The notes beneath the pieces were generated by a model. It did no database searches. It was not told the DNA's origin and saw only the letters and a program-made list of their open reading frames with translations. A stretch of DNA of 23,317 nucleotides from assembly GCA_964606085.1 (NCBI GenBank), contig CAZSFD010000081.1, forward strand, positions 1-23,317, written 5' to 3'. The DNA is from CAIQJJ01 sp964606085. Its GTDB lineage: Bacteria > Chloroflexota > Anaerolineae > Anaerolineales > UBA4823. Below, one piece after another: positions 5,269 to 12,649 of the stretch (within the stretch, counting starts at the first letter, position 1; every line of letters starts with the position of its first letter). The translations under genes were made by a program, and so were the position numbers.

Positions 5269-6029
5269 AAATTCATCTCCCAAATCAGCCGCAGGCCGTC
5301 TAATGTCAGCCAGGGGGCGATGATTTCGATGACGCTGGTTTCGCGGGCGACGATCTCGGCCAGGCCGCCGGTGGCGATGACCTTCATGCTTGGCCCCAAT
5401 TCGGCCCGAAAGCGTGCCACCATGCCTTCCACCAGCCCCACGTAGCCGAACAACAGCCCCGACTGCATGGCGTGTACGGTGTTGCGACCGATGGCCGCGG
5501 GTGGGCGCTGAATATCAATGCGCGGCAGCTTGGCGGTGCGGCTGGTGAGAGCGTCGGCGGCGATGCCGATGCCGGGGGCAATCGCCCCGCCCAGGTAATC
5601 GCCCTCGGCGGAGATGGCGTCGAAGGTGGTGGCGGTGCCGAAATCCACCACGCAGGCGGGGCCGCCGTAAAGCCGCTGCACCGCCGCGCAGTCTACGATG
5701 CGGTCGGCGCCGACGGCTTTGGGGTCTTCGTAGCGGATGCGCACGCCGGTTTTGACGCCCGCATCCACCACCAGCGGCTCGCGGTCGAGATAGTTACGGC
5801 AGGCTTCGATCAATTTGCCGGTCAGCGGCGGCACGACCGAGGCCAGGCAGATGCCGGTCAGGTCGGCGGGGGTGCGCCCGGCGTGACTGAGCAATCCCAC
5901 GATTTGCAGGCCGTACTCGTCGGGCATGCGCTCGTGGACGGTGGCGAGCCGCCAGCGCGGGCCGAGAATCTCGCCCTCGTACAGGCCAAGGGTCAGGTTG
6001 GTGTTGCCGATGTCAATCGTTAGCAGCAT
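5265..6029 (-). CDS. coaX: Type III pantothenate kinase
   Basis: Phosphorylates pantothenate to 4'-phosphopantothenate, the first step of CoA synthesis. The 254-residue protein has the ASKHA-fold marks of CoaX: DIGNTN (6-11) for phosphate binding, GADR (107-110) with the catalytic Asp, DFGTATTFD (129-137) and GGAIAPGI. Length is normal for the family, which is insensitive to CoA feedback and uses a monovalent cation (family knowledge). The ATG at 6029 lies inside the end of panD, overlapping it by 10 nt, so the two are translationally coupled. Its TAG stop belongs to a palindromic element. It is the last gene of a five-gene pan cluster. Confidence 0.97.
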   Translation of the reverse strand: MLLTIDIGNTNLTLGLYEGEILGPRWRLATVHERMPDEYGLQIVGLLSHAGRTPADLTGICLASVVPPLTGKLIEACRNYLDREPLVVDAGVKTGVRIRYEDPKAVGADRIVDCAAVQRLYGGPACVVDFGTATTFDAISAEGDYLGGAIAPGIGIAADALTSRTAKLPRIDIQRPPAAIGRNTVHAMQSGLLFGYVGLVEGMVARFRAELGPSMKVIATGGLAEIVARETSVIEIIAPWLTLDGLRLIWEMNL

Positions 6030-6403
6030 TCGGCGGCTCCGCTGATGCGGCGGATTTCACGCACGCGGTTTTTCTCGTCTACCAGCACCACGGTGGGGGT
6101 ATAGTCGGCGGGGACGGGTTCGGGGATGAGTTGGTAGGCCATGATGATGACGTGGTCGCCCAGGCTCACCATGCGGGCGGCGGCCCCGTTGAGCTGGATC
6201 ACGCCAGAACCCGCCTCGCCGGGGATGAGATAGGTTTCGAGGCGGGCGCCGTTTTCCACATCTACCACCTGCACGCGTTCGTAGACGCACATGCCAGCGG
6301 CTTTGAGCAGGTCGGTGTCAACCGTCAGGCTGCCTTCGTAATGCAGGTCAGCGGAGGTGACCACGGCGCGGTGAATTTTGGCGCTGAGGAGGGTACGATA
6401 CAT
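6020..6403 (-). CDS. panD: Aspartate 1-decarboxylase (pyruvoyl enzyme)
   Basis: Makes beta-alanine from L-aspartate for pantothenate synthesis. The 127-residue proenzyme has the self-cleavage site Gly24-Ser25 in LHYEGSLTVD. Cleavage there yields a beta chain and an alpha chain whose Ser25 becomes the pyruvoyl cofactor. K9 in LLSAKIHRA and Y22 fit the family, as does the barrel sequence LNGAAARMVSLGDHVIIMAY. Start at 6403 gives the canonical MYRTLLSAKIHRA. It overlaps coaX by 10 nt. Upstream, a 30-nt palindrome separates it from panC. Confidence 0.97.
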   Translation of the reverse strand: MYRTLLSAKIHRAVVTSADLHYEGSLTVDTDLLKAAGMCVYERVQVVDVENGARLETYLIPGEAGSGVIQLNGAAARMVSLGDHVIIMAYQLIPEPVPADYTPTVVLVDEKNRVREIRRISGAAECC

Positions 6404-6425
6404 GATGGGAGTCCTTTCAAGAGAG

Positions 6426-6455
6426 CGTAATTCGATATTCGAATATCGAATTACG
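6426..6455. repeat. Perfect 30-nt TTCGATATTCGAA palindrome at the panC 3' end
   Basis: CGTAATTCGATATTC followed by its exact complement. On the minus strand the last coding bases of panC (GATATTCGA then TAA) just upstream repeat the same GATATTCGA word. The gene's last residues VDIR and its stop therefore appear to come from this repeat. Confidence 0.85.
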
Positions 6456-6456
6456 A

Positions 6457-7290
6457 TTATCGAATATCGACATTATCAATCAACCGCGTCTTCCCCACAA
6501 CCACCGCCATCGAGAGCAGCGCGCCGTCGGTGATGGTTTGCAGCTCTTGCAGGGTCAGGCGGTCGGCGCAGGAGACGTATTGCGGTTTGGCGAGCGGTTC
6601 GGCGGCGAGCACGTCGCGCATGATCTGGCGCAAGCTCTCGGCGTCGCGCTCGCCGTTGATGTAGGCGGCTTCGGCGGCTTTGAGGGCGCGTTGCAGTACC
6701 GGGGCGGCAGCGCGCTGTTCGGGGGTGAGATAGGTGTTGCGGCTGGACAGGGCCAGGCCATCGGCTTCGCGCACGGTGGGGCAGACGACGATTTCGACCG
6801 GGAAATTCAGGTCAACGGCCATACGCTGGATCACGGCCACCTGCTGGGCGTCCTTTTGCCCGAAGTAGGCCCGCTCTGGCCCGACAGCGTTGAAGAGCTT
6901 GGCTACCACCGTCGCCACGCCGCGGAAGTGCGTGGGCCGCATGGCCCCTTCGAGCGGCTGCGTGACCTGCTCCACGGTGACGTAGGTCTGGAAGCCCGAC
7001 GGATACATGATTTCGGGCGTCGGCGTCCAGACCACGTCCACACCAACGGATTCGAGCAGGGCCAGGTCGCGCGGCAGGTCACGCGGGTAGGCGGCCAAAT
7101 CTTCATTGGGGCCGAACTGCGTCGGGTTGACGAAGATGCTGACGGCCACGCTGGCGCATTCGGCCCTGGCGCGCCGGGCCAGGGCCAGGTGGCCCTCGTG
7201 CAGGAAGCCCATCGTGGGGACGAGTCCAAGCGGGCGTGGGAGGGCGGCGATGGTAGTGCGGAGATCGGGGAGGGATGAGATGGTTTGCAT
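6457..7290 (-). CDS. panC: Pantothenate synthetase (pantoate--beta-alanine ligase)
   Basis: Joins pantoate and beta-alanine using ATP to give pantothenate. The 277-residue protein has the nucleotidyltransferase signature PTMGFLHEGH (25-34; H31 and H34 bind ATP). Other family marks are FVNPTQFGPNEDLAAYPR, the pantoate-binding QPLEGAMRPTHFRGV, YFGQKDAQQV and the KMSKS-like LSSRN. Length is normal. The ATG at 7290 gives the normal N-terminus, but no obvious Shine-Dalgarno precedes it. Its C-terminus VDIR and stop lie in a GATATTCGA repeat. It sits between panE and panD with all neighbours on the same strand. Confidence 0.97.
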   Translation of the reverse strand: MQTISSLPDLRTTIAALPRPLGLVPTMGFLHEGHLALARRARAECASVAVSIFVNPTQFGPNEDLAAYPRDLPRDLALLESVGVDVVWTPTPEIMYPSGFQTYVTVEQVTQPLEGAMRPTHFRGVATVVAKLFNAVGPERAYFGQKDAQQVAVIQRMAVDLNFPVEIVVCPTVREADGLALSSRNTYLTPEQRAAAPVLQRALKAAEAAYINGERDAESLRQIMRDVLAAEPLAKPQYVSCADRLTLQELQTITDGALLSMAVVVGKTRLIDNVDIR

Positions 7291-7317
7291 ACAAATCTAT
7301 TTGTTCAAGCGATTTAC

Positions 7318-7378
7318 CCATCGAATGAATTCGATGGCTACAAAATCCCAAATGATTAGACGCCGATTGCAATCGGCG
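7318..7378. repeat. Two small palindromes between panC and panE
   Basis: First, CCATCGAA (7318-7325) and TTCGATGG (7330-7337) form an 8-bp hairpin. Second, CGCCGATTGCAATCGGCG (7361-7378) is a perfect 18-nt palindrome that lies inside the end of panE and encodes its last residues. The two differ in sequence, so they belong to different families. Confidence 0.7.
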
Positions 7379-8336
7379 GGCTTGCCGAAAGGGCCTTGAC
7401 CAATTGCCACAACACCCGGTTAACCGGCGTCTCCACGCCCGCCTGCTCGCCCGCCCGCACCACGGCCCCATTGATGGCGTCAATTTCGGTTGGCGCGCCG
7501 CGGGTCACATCTTGCAGCATGGACGAGCGGTTGGCGGCGGTGCGCCGGGCCACGGTTTCGACCGTGGCAGCGGGATCATCGTAGGGCAGGCGGATGCCCA
7601 GGGCGACGGCGACGGCAGCGGCTTCGCCAGCGGCAGCCAACATCAGTTCGCCGGCGGTAGGGCGTTCGAGCAGCTCGCCGTTGGGAACGCGCAGCAGGGC
7701 GGTCAGCGGGTTAATGGCAGCGTTGATGACCAGTTTACCCCACACCAGCGCGGCCAGGCTGGCGGTGGTTTGCACGTCGAAACCGGCAGCTTGCAGCGGG
7801 ATAGCAAATTCGTCGGAGCGAGGATGCTCACCCAGCGTGATTGGCCCCTCACCGGCGGCTTGCACGCGGCCTGGGGCAAGCAGGTTGGCGCCGAGCGTGG
7901 TCACGCCCTGCAGAACACGTTTGCTGCCCACTGCCGCGGCCAGCGTTTCGGCATTACCCAGGCCATTTTGCAGCGTCAATGCCAGACCATCGCGAGCGAG
8001 CAGTTCGGCCAACTGCGCCGCAGCGCGTTCCGTCTGCCAGGATTTGACCAGTACGATGGCATAAGCACATTGGAACGCAGCTTGATGCGGTTGGACACGG
8101 ATTTTTTCCGCGTTTTTCCGCGTTTTTCCGCGTCCAATGACTTCCACAGGGTAAGCCCGTTCTGTGCCATCCGCCTCTACCAGCCGCACGCCATCACGCC
8201 GCAAGGCGGCGATTCCTTCCGGCCAGCAGCCAAGCATCGTTACAGTGCTGCCTGCTGCCGCCAGCCGCGCCGCAAACAGGCAGGCCAGCGAGCCGGTACC
8301 GATGATGAGCAGGGGGGAGGGGGAACGAGGGAGCAT
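7356..8336 (-). CDS. panE: 2-dehydropantoate 2-reductase (ketopantoate reductase)
   Basis: Reduces ketopantoate to pantoate with NADPH. The 326-residue protein starts with the Rossmann motif LLIIGTGSLACLFAARL. Further marks are LVKSWQTERAA, LTLQNGLGNAE, the catalytic-lysine region ALVWGKLVINAAINPLTALL and the glutamate in GAPTEIDAINGAVV. Two oddities stand out. Residues about 68-83 (GRGKTRKNAEKIRVQ) are encoded by a repeat with three TTTTTCCGCG units, an apparent in-frame insertion. The C-terminal PPIAIGV is encoded by a palindrome next to the stop. Core catalytic residues remain, so the enzyme is probably active. The ATG at 8336 lacks a clear ribosome site. It lies 22 nt downstream of panB. 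Confidence 0.95.
   Translation of the reverse strand: MLPRSPSPLLIIGTGSLACLFAARLAAAGSTVTMLGCWPEGIAALRRDGVRLVEADGTERAYPVEVIGRGKTRKNAEKIRVQPHQAAFQCAYAIVLVKSWQTERAAAQLAELLARDGLALTLQNGLGNAETLAAAVGSKRVLQGVTTLGANLLAPGRVQAAGEGPITLGEHPRSDEFAIPLQAAGFDVQTTASLAALVWGKLVINAAINPLTALLRVPNGELLERPTAGELMLAAAGEAAAVAVALGIRLPYDDPAATVETVARRTAANRSSMLQDVTRGAPTEIDAINGAVVRAGEQAGVETPVNRVLWQLVKALSASPPIAIGV
8091..8137. repeat. 47-nt repeat element inside panE
   Basis: Terminal inverted ends TTGGACACGGA (8091-8101) and TCCGCGTCCAA (8127-8137) match at 10 of 11 positions. Between them are three exact tandem copies of TTTTTCCGCG (8103-8132). It encodes a Lys/Arg-rich insert (GKTRKNAEKIR) in an otherwise normal ketopantoate reductase. 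Confidence 0.8.
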
Positions 8337-8338
8337 GG

Positions 8339-8374
8339 GTGACTAGCTGACTGGCCGACTACCTGACTGATTGC
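8339..8374. repeat. TGACTAG/TGACTGG-type short tandem repeat at the panB 3' end
   Basis: Words GTGACTAG, CTGACTGG, CCGACTAC, CTGACTGA follow one another about every 8 bases. On the minus strand the TAG stop of panB (8361-8359) lies within one unit, and the last unit runs to the panE start. No gene lies in this short gap. Confidence 0.6.
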
Positions 8375-9234
8375 TGAAACTTCTCCCACTCCTCCTCCGC
8401 CATCTCGGTTGTGTGTTCGGCGGCGGGGAAGGAACGGGATTGTACGTCGGTGATGTAGGCGGCGAAGGCGGTCAGCAGATCGGCGCGCAGGTGGGCAAAT
8501 TGGCGGGCGAATTTGGGCGTGCGCTCGAACAAACCGAGCAGGTCGTGCTGCACCAGCACCTGGCCGTCGCAGCCCGCCCCGGCCCCGATGCCAATGGTGG
8601 CGATTTCGAGGCGCTCAGAGATGACCTGGGCCAGGCGCGCCGGGACGGATTCCAGCACCAGCCCAAAGCAGCCCGCCTCCTGCAAAATCAGCGCATCTTC
8701 GAGCAGGCGGGCGGCGGCCTCGGCGGTCTTGCCCTGTGGGCGGAACCCGCCAAACAGGTTGACCGACTGCGGCGTCAGGCCAATGTGGCCCATCACCGGG
8801 ATGCCGGCAGCCACGATGGCCCGAATGGCCTTGCGCCGTTCGCGCCCGCCCTCCAGTTTGACCGCATCCATACCGCCTTCTTGCAGAAAGCGCCCGGCAT
8901 TGCGCACGGCCTGGCTCACCGAAGACTGGTACGACATAAAGGGCATATCGCCGATCAGCAGCGGGTGTTTGGCGCCACGCGCCACGGCCTTGCAGTGATG
9001 GAGCATATCTTCCATCGTTACCGGCAGGGTGTTTTTGTAGCCGAGGACGACCATGCCGAGCGAATCGCCCACCAGGATCGAGTCGAGCCCGGCCTGGTCG
9101 AGCAGCATGGCCGAGGCATAGTCGTAGGCGGTCAGCATGGTGATCGCCTCGCCGCGCTGCTTTTTGCCTTGCAGCGTGCGCAAGGTTACTTTTTTGCGTT
9201 CGGTTGTGGGGCTTGGGGGGGGGATGGTGGACAT
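8359..9234 (-). CDS. panB: 3-methyl-2-oxobutanoate hydroxymethyltransferase
   Basis: Adds a hydroxymethyl group from methylene-tetrahydrofolate to alpha-ketoisovalerate, giving ketopantoate, the committed step to pantothenate. The 291-residue TIM-barrel protein has TMLTAYDYASAMLLDQAG, ILVGDSLGMVVLGY (metal-binding D57), VKLEGG, PVMGHIGLTPQSVN, LVLESVPA and IGIGAGAGCDGQVLV, all family motifs. The ATG at 9234 has a strong AAAGGAGG ribosome site. It is the first gene of the pan cluster. A weak promoter candidate lies upstream on the minus strand (TGTTCA, 17 nt, GATAAT). The stop is inside a TGACTAG-type repeat. Confidence 0.97.
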   Translation of the reverse strand: MSTIPPPSPTTERKKVTLRTLQGKKQRGEAITMLTAYDYASAMLLDQAGLDSILVGDSLGMVVLGYKNTLPVTMEDMLHHCKAVARGAKHPLLIGDMPFMSYQSSVSQAVRNAGRFLQEGGMDAVKLEGGRERRKAIRAIVAAGIPVMGHIGLTPQSVNLFGGFRPQGKTAEAAARLLEDALILQEAGCFGLVLESVPARLAQVISERLEIATIGIGAGAGCDGQVLVQHDLLGLFERTPKFARQFAHLRADLLTAFAAYITDVQSRSFPAAEHTTEMAEEEWEKFQQSVR

Positions 9235-9442
9235 GGGTACCCTCCTTTCAAAGGGGTAGGGGCCGGGAAAGGTGACAAGGTGATCGAGTGATCAAGCCGT
9301 CTCGCTCCGTAGATGCAAGCGGCAATGCTTCCAGCATTATCCCTAAAAAAATGAAAAGTGAACAGGGTCAAAGGGAAGATATAATCTTGATCGGCCAACC
9401 TGTTGTAAGGTGGGAATCTGTTTTTCTTCAGACAAAAGTAAG
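9235..9442. other. Divergent intergenic region between panB and the GGDEF-EAL gene
   Basis: This 208-nt stretch has no gene. It holds candidate promoters in both directions. On plus, TATAAT at 9380-9385 has only a poor -35 (GTGAAC at 9358). On minus, GATAAT lies downstream of TGTTCA at 17-nt spacing. A small GTGATCGAGTGATCAAG repeat occurs near 9280. Confidence 0.4.
9380..9385 (+). promoter_or_regulatory. Candidate -10 box for the GGDEF-EAL gene
   Basis: Perfect TATAAT about 58 nt before the chosen ATG. The best -35 is a weak GTGAAC at 16-nt spacing, so the call rests mainly on the -10 box and its position. Confidence 0.4.
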
Positions 9443-12085
9443 ATGACGATACAAACGATTTTAGTCATTGACGATAGCCACGAAATCTCCGATTTTGTCG
9501 CTGGCAAACTGCTGCCCGATTTAGGCTACCAGAGCCTGGTGGCTTACAATGGGAAGTCTGCTTTGGCGATGATTGAGACGCATGGCAAGTTTATTGACCT
9601 GTTACTCGTAGATTATCAACTGCCCGATATGAGCGGCCTGGATTTATTGCGTCAGCTCCAAAAAGAAGGACGCGCAATTCCCACGATTCTGACAACCGCA
9701 CACGGCTCCGAGCAGGTGGCGGTAGATGCCTTTCAACTGGGCGTGGAAGATTATCTCAAAAAGCCGATAGACCCTGACGATCTGGCGCGTGCCATCAACC
9801 GCATCCGCGTTGCCAGTCGGTTGCGCAGCGAGAAGCAAAGCCTGACGGAACAGTTGCAGCAGCAAGTGACCCGCCTGGAAGCGATTGCCAGGGTGGGGCA
9901 GAGCGTCACTTCGACCCTGGAGCTTGATGAGGTGCTGCGCCGCATTGTCGAAGCGGGCGTATTTTTGACCCAGGCCGAAGAAGGCTTTTTGGCCCTGCGC
10001 GACGGTCAGACCGATCAACTGTACCTGCGGGCGGTGAAAAATATAGACGAGGCGCAGAGCAAAACCATGCGTTTGCCGGTGAACGACTCGATTGTTGGCA
10101 GTGTCATGCGCTCTGGGCGTCCGCTGCGCACCGCTTTGCCCATTGCCGGCTCACAACTCAAGGTTGTCACCGGATACCTGGTGAACAGCCTGTTGCATGT
10201 GCCGATCCTGTCACGCGGGCGGGCGTTGGGGGTGCTTTCGGTAGACAACCGCATCAGTTCGCGCTCCTTCCACGCCAATGACGAAGCGCTGCTCAGTTCG
10301 CTGGCCGATTATGCTGCCGTCGCCATCGAAAACGCCAGGCTCTACCAACAGGCGCAAGATGAACTCGCGCAACGCCGCCGCATCGAGCAGGCCCTCCGCA
10401 CCAGCGAGGAACGCTATGCCCTGGCCGTGCGCGGCGCCAACGATGGCATTTGGGATTGGGACCTGCACACACAGAAAGTCTATTATTCGACGCGCTGGAA
10501 AGCGATGTTGGGCCATTACGAAAAGGAAGTTGGCGATCAATTGGATGAATGGCTCGAACGCATTCATCCCGATGACCGCGAGCGGGTGAAATTGGAACTG
10601 CGGGCGCATGTCAAGGGGCTGACCTCGCCTTTCGAGAGTGAATATCGCATTCTGCATCGCGACGGCAAATATCGCTGGATGCTGGCGCGCGGTTTGGGCG
10701 TGCAAAATGCCGAGCAGCAGACCACCCGCGTGGCTGGCTCACAAACCGACATCACCCTGCGCAAACAGGCCGAGGAAAAACTGATCCACGATGCCTTTCA
10801 CGATGCCCTGACCGACCTGCCCAACCGGGCGTTGCTGCTCGACCGCCTGAGCTATGCCGTCGAACGCGCCAAACGCCGCGGCAATTACCTGTTTGCCGTG
10901 CTATCGCTCGACCTGGATCGCTTCAAAGATGTGAACGATTCGCTCGGTCATGCGGCTGGTGACGAATTGCTGCTGGCAGTCGGTCAACTGCTGCAAAACC
11001 TGGTGCGCCCCACCGACACAGTAGCCCGGCTGGGCGGCGACGAATTTGTCATCTTGCTCGAAGACATCAGCAATATCCACGATGCCACCCTGATTGCCGA
11101 ACGCCTGCAGGATCAATTACAGCATACGGCCTTACTCAAAAACCATACGATGCACCAGACGGCCAGCATCGGCATTGTCATCAGCACCACCGGCTACCCG
11201 CGCCCCGAAGATGTGCTGCGTGATGCCGATATCGCCATGTACCGCGCCAAAGCGCAGGGCAAGGCGCGCTACGAGGTTTTCGACCCGGCCATGCGCGAAC
11301 AGATCATGGCCCGTTTGAAGCTGGAAAGCGATCTGCGCCACGCCGTAGCGCGCGGCGAACTGCGCGTTTCTTATCAGCCGATTTTGTCCCTGGAAAAGGG
11401 GCGGGTGACAGGCTTCGAGGCGTTGGTGCGTTGGCAGCATCCTGCGCATGGCTGGCTCTCCCCCGATTCGTTCATCCCCCTGGCAGAAGAGACTGGCTTG
11501 ATCATTCAAATTGACCGCTGGATTTTGCGCGAAGTTTGCACCCAGGCACAGCATTGGCGTGAACGGTTGGCGCTCGATCCAGCACTGACGGTGAGCGTCA
11601 ATATATCTGGCAAGCAATTCAACCAGCCCGACCTGGTCGAATTCGTCCAGTTTACCCTGCAAGATACCGGCCTGCCGCCCTCCTGTCTCAAACTGGAATT
11701 GACCGAAAGCGCCATCATCGAAGATCACGAAAGCACCATCGAAATTCTGTCCCGTTTGCGCGCCCTGGGCGTAGAAATTCGCATTGACGACTTTGGCAAG
11801 GGCTATTCGTCATTGAGTTATCTATCCCAATTTCCGATCAACGCCCTGAAAATTGACTATGCCTTTGTCAGTGACATGGCGCACAGCGGCAAACATGCCG
11901 AGATTGTTCATGCCATCGTCTTGCTGGCGCACAGCCTGGGGTTGCAGGTAGTGGCCGAAGGCGTGGAAACAGAAACGCAACTGGATTTGCTGCGGGATAT
12001 GGGCTGCGAAAACGCCCAGGGCTATTTCATCTCGAAACCGCTGCTGGCGGAAGATATTCCCGACCTGGTGGCAGGCTATCTGTAG
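9443..12085 (+). CDS. REC-GAF-PAS-GGDEF-EAL cyclic-di-GMP signalling protein
   Basis: An 880-residue cytoplasmic regulator able in principle to make and break cyclic-di-GMP. Domains in order: receiver (about 5-120) with D10/D11, phospho-acceptor D57 and K107; a short coiled linker; GAF (about 150-305); PAS of the PAS-3 type (about 330-445, WDWDLHTQKVYYSTRWKAMLG); GGDEF (about 455-615); EAL (about 625-875). The GGDEF motif is intact at 531-535 and is preceded five residues earlier by RPTD, the RxxD inhibitory site. The EAL domain keeps FEALVRW (E659), SVNISGKQF, LTESAI, DDFGKGYSS, ALKIDYAFV and AEGVET, so both activities look intact. The ATG at 9443 is preferred over an upstream GTG at 9410 because REC begins right after it. 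No transmembrane segment was seen. The kinase partner is unknown. Confidence 0.95.
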   Translation: MTIQTILVIDDSHEISDFVAGKLLPDLGYQSLVAYNGKSALAMIETHGKFIDLLLVDYQLPDMSGLDLLRQLQKEGRAIPTILTTAHGSEQVAVDAFQLGVEDYLKKPIDPDDLARAINRIRVASRLRSEKQSLTEQLQQQVTRLEAIARVGQSVTSTLELDEVLRRIVEAGVFLTQAEEGFLALRDGQTDQLYLRAVKNIDEAQSKTMRLPVNDSIVGSVMRSGRPLRTALPIAGSQLKVVTGYLVNSLLHVPILSRGRALGVLSVDNRISSRSFHANDEALLSSLADYAAVAIENARLYQQAQDELAQRRRIEQALRTSEERYALAVRGANDGIWDWDLHTQKVYYSTRWKAMLGHYEKEVGDQLDEWLERIHPDDRERVKLELRAHVKGLTSPFESEYRILHRDGKYRWMLARGLGVQNAEQQTTRVAGSQTDITLRKQAEEKLIHDAFHDALTDLPNRALLLDRLSYAVERAKRRGNYLFAVLSLDLDRFKDVNDSLGHAAGDELLLAVGQLLQNLVRPTDTVARLGGDEFVILLEDISNIHDATLIAERLQDQLQHTALLKNHTMHQTASIGIVISTTGYPRPEDVLRDADIAMYRAKAQGKARYEVFDPAMREQIMARLKLESDLRHAVARGELRVSYQPILSLEKGRVTGFEALVRWQHPAHGWLSPDSFIPLAEETGLIIQIDRWILREVCTQAQHWRERLALDPALTVSVNISGKQFNQPDLVEFVQFTLQDTGLPPSCLKLELTESAIIEDHESTIEILSRLRALGVEIRIDDFGKGYSSLSYLSQFPINALKIDYAFVSDMAHSGKHAEIVHAIVLLAHSLGLQVVAEGVETETQLDLLRDMGCENAQGYFISKPLLAEDIPDLVAGYL

Positions 12086-12090
12086 AAGTT

Positions 12091-12118
12091 TTTGCAGGCG
12101 GTTTTGGCGTAGTATAAT
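12091..12118 (+). promoter_or_regulatory. Promoter of the YtxH-like gene
   Basis: TTTGCA (12091-12096), 16-nt spacer, then a perfect TATAAT (12113-12118), starting just after the stop of the GGDEF-EAL gene. This gives a short leader before the strong GAGGAGG ribosome site at 12143-12149. Confidence 0.65.
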
Positions 12119-12156
12119 GACCGCCTGAATTGAAATCTCGTTCGAGGAGGCATACG

Positions 12157-12387
12157 ATGAGCCGTTTAATCAGTTTTTTGGTGGGCGTGGTGATCGGTGG
12201 TGTGGTTGGCGCTGGGGCCGCTTTGTTACTGGCCCCCGTTTCCGGTTCGGAACTGCAATCGCAAATGCGTGAACGCGCCGATTACATCCAATTGGAAGTG
12301 CGTAAGGCGGCTACCGAAAAGCGGGCCGAGTTGGAGCAGCAATTGGCTACTTTGCGCGCCCCAACTTCGCCGCAGGTGGCGGAATAG
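12157..12387 (+). CDS. YtxH-like small membrane protein
   Basis: A 76-residue protein with a single N-terminal glycine-rich membrane helix (LISFLVGVVIGGVVGAGAALLLAP). A charged, probably coiled-coil tail follows (MRERADYIQLEVRKAATEKRAELEQQLATL). The GAALLLAPxSGSELQ junction is typical of YtxH-domain proteins, which are small stress-associated membrane proteins without known enzymatic activity. The ATG at 12157 follows an excellent GAGGAGG, and a good promoter precedes it, so it is transcribed on its own. It converges on uvrB. Confidence 0.85.
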   Translation: MSRLISFLVGVVIGGVVGAGAALLLAPVSGSELQSQMRERADYIQLEVRKAATEKRAELEQQLATLRAPTSPQVAE

Positions 12388-12424
12388 ATTGCAGGTTGAA
12401 AGCTGCCGGTTTGACCTGAAAACA

Positions 12425-12464
12425 GCGGCGGGATTTGCTGAGAGTTCTCAGCAAATACCGCCGC
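12425..12464 (+). terminator. Long hairpin terminator after the YtxH-like gene
   Basis: GCGGCGG (12425-12431) pairs with CCGCCGC (12458-12464), and inside it ATTTGCTGAGA pairs perfectly with TCTCAGCAAAT around a 2-nt turn, followed by GGGTTTTG. With convergent uvrB on the other side it could serve both directions. Sequence quality falls off just to the right. Confidence 0.65.
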
Positions 12465-12515
12465 GGGTTTTGTTGGGCCAAAATTAATTTTGCCAAAGAT
12501 TAGCCTGCCCATAAA

Positions 12516-12525
12516 NNNNNNNNNN
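12516..12525. other. Scaffold gap (10 Ns) in the YtxH-uvrB intergenic region
   Basis: Ten Ns interrupt the 258-nt non-coding stretch 12388-12645. The two flanks resemble each other in order and sequence. Both carry a GCGGCGG-type hairpin, then GTTTTG or TTTTTG, then CAAAATTAATTTTGCC, then GATT-GCCTGCC. The gap may therefore be an unmerged overlap rather than missing DNA. Confidence 0.8.
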
Positions 12526-12623
12526 TGGGGGCGTATTTTTTGGTGGTTTTAATGCGGCGGTTTGTACTTCAAAACGGGGGCGGGTTTGGGTTTTATTTCC
12601 AACAAAAACCCGCCGCTGTTTTT

Positions 12624-12649
12624 GTAGGGCAAAATTAATTTTGCCCTAC
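12624..12649. repeat. Perfect 26-nt palindrome overlapping the uvrB stop codon
   Basis: Half-site GTAGGGCAAAATT followed by its exact complement. It is the same family as 5243-5268, with one compensated base-pair change (G/C to A/T). The TAG stop of uvrB (12648-12646) is at the same place in the element as the coaX stop. A degraded-looking copy lies at 12474-12496. Confidence 0.9.

Noticed and set aside
8103..8132. CRISPR array in panE (three repeats of TTTTTCCGCG)
   Set aside because: The units are 10 nt, directly adjacent without spacers, and inside a coding gene.
8371..9291. Long open frame antisense to panB
   Set aside because: It is composed of shadow codons of a highly conserved gene, with no recognisable domain.
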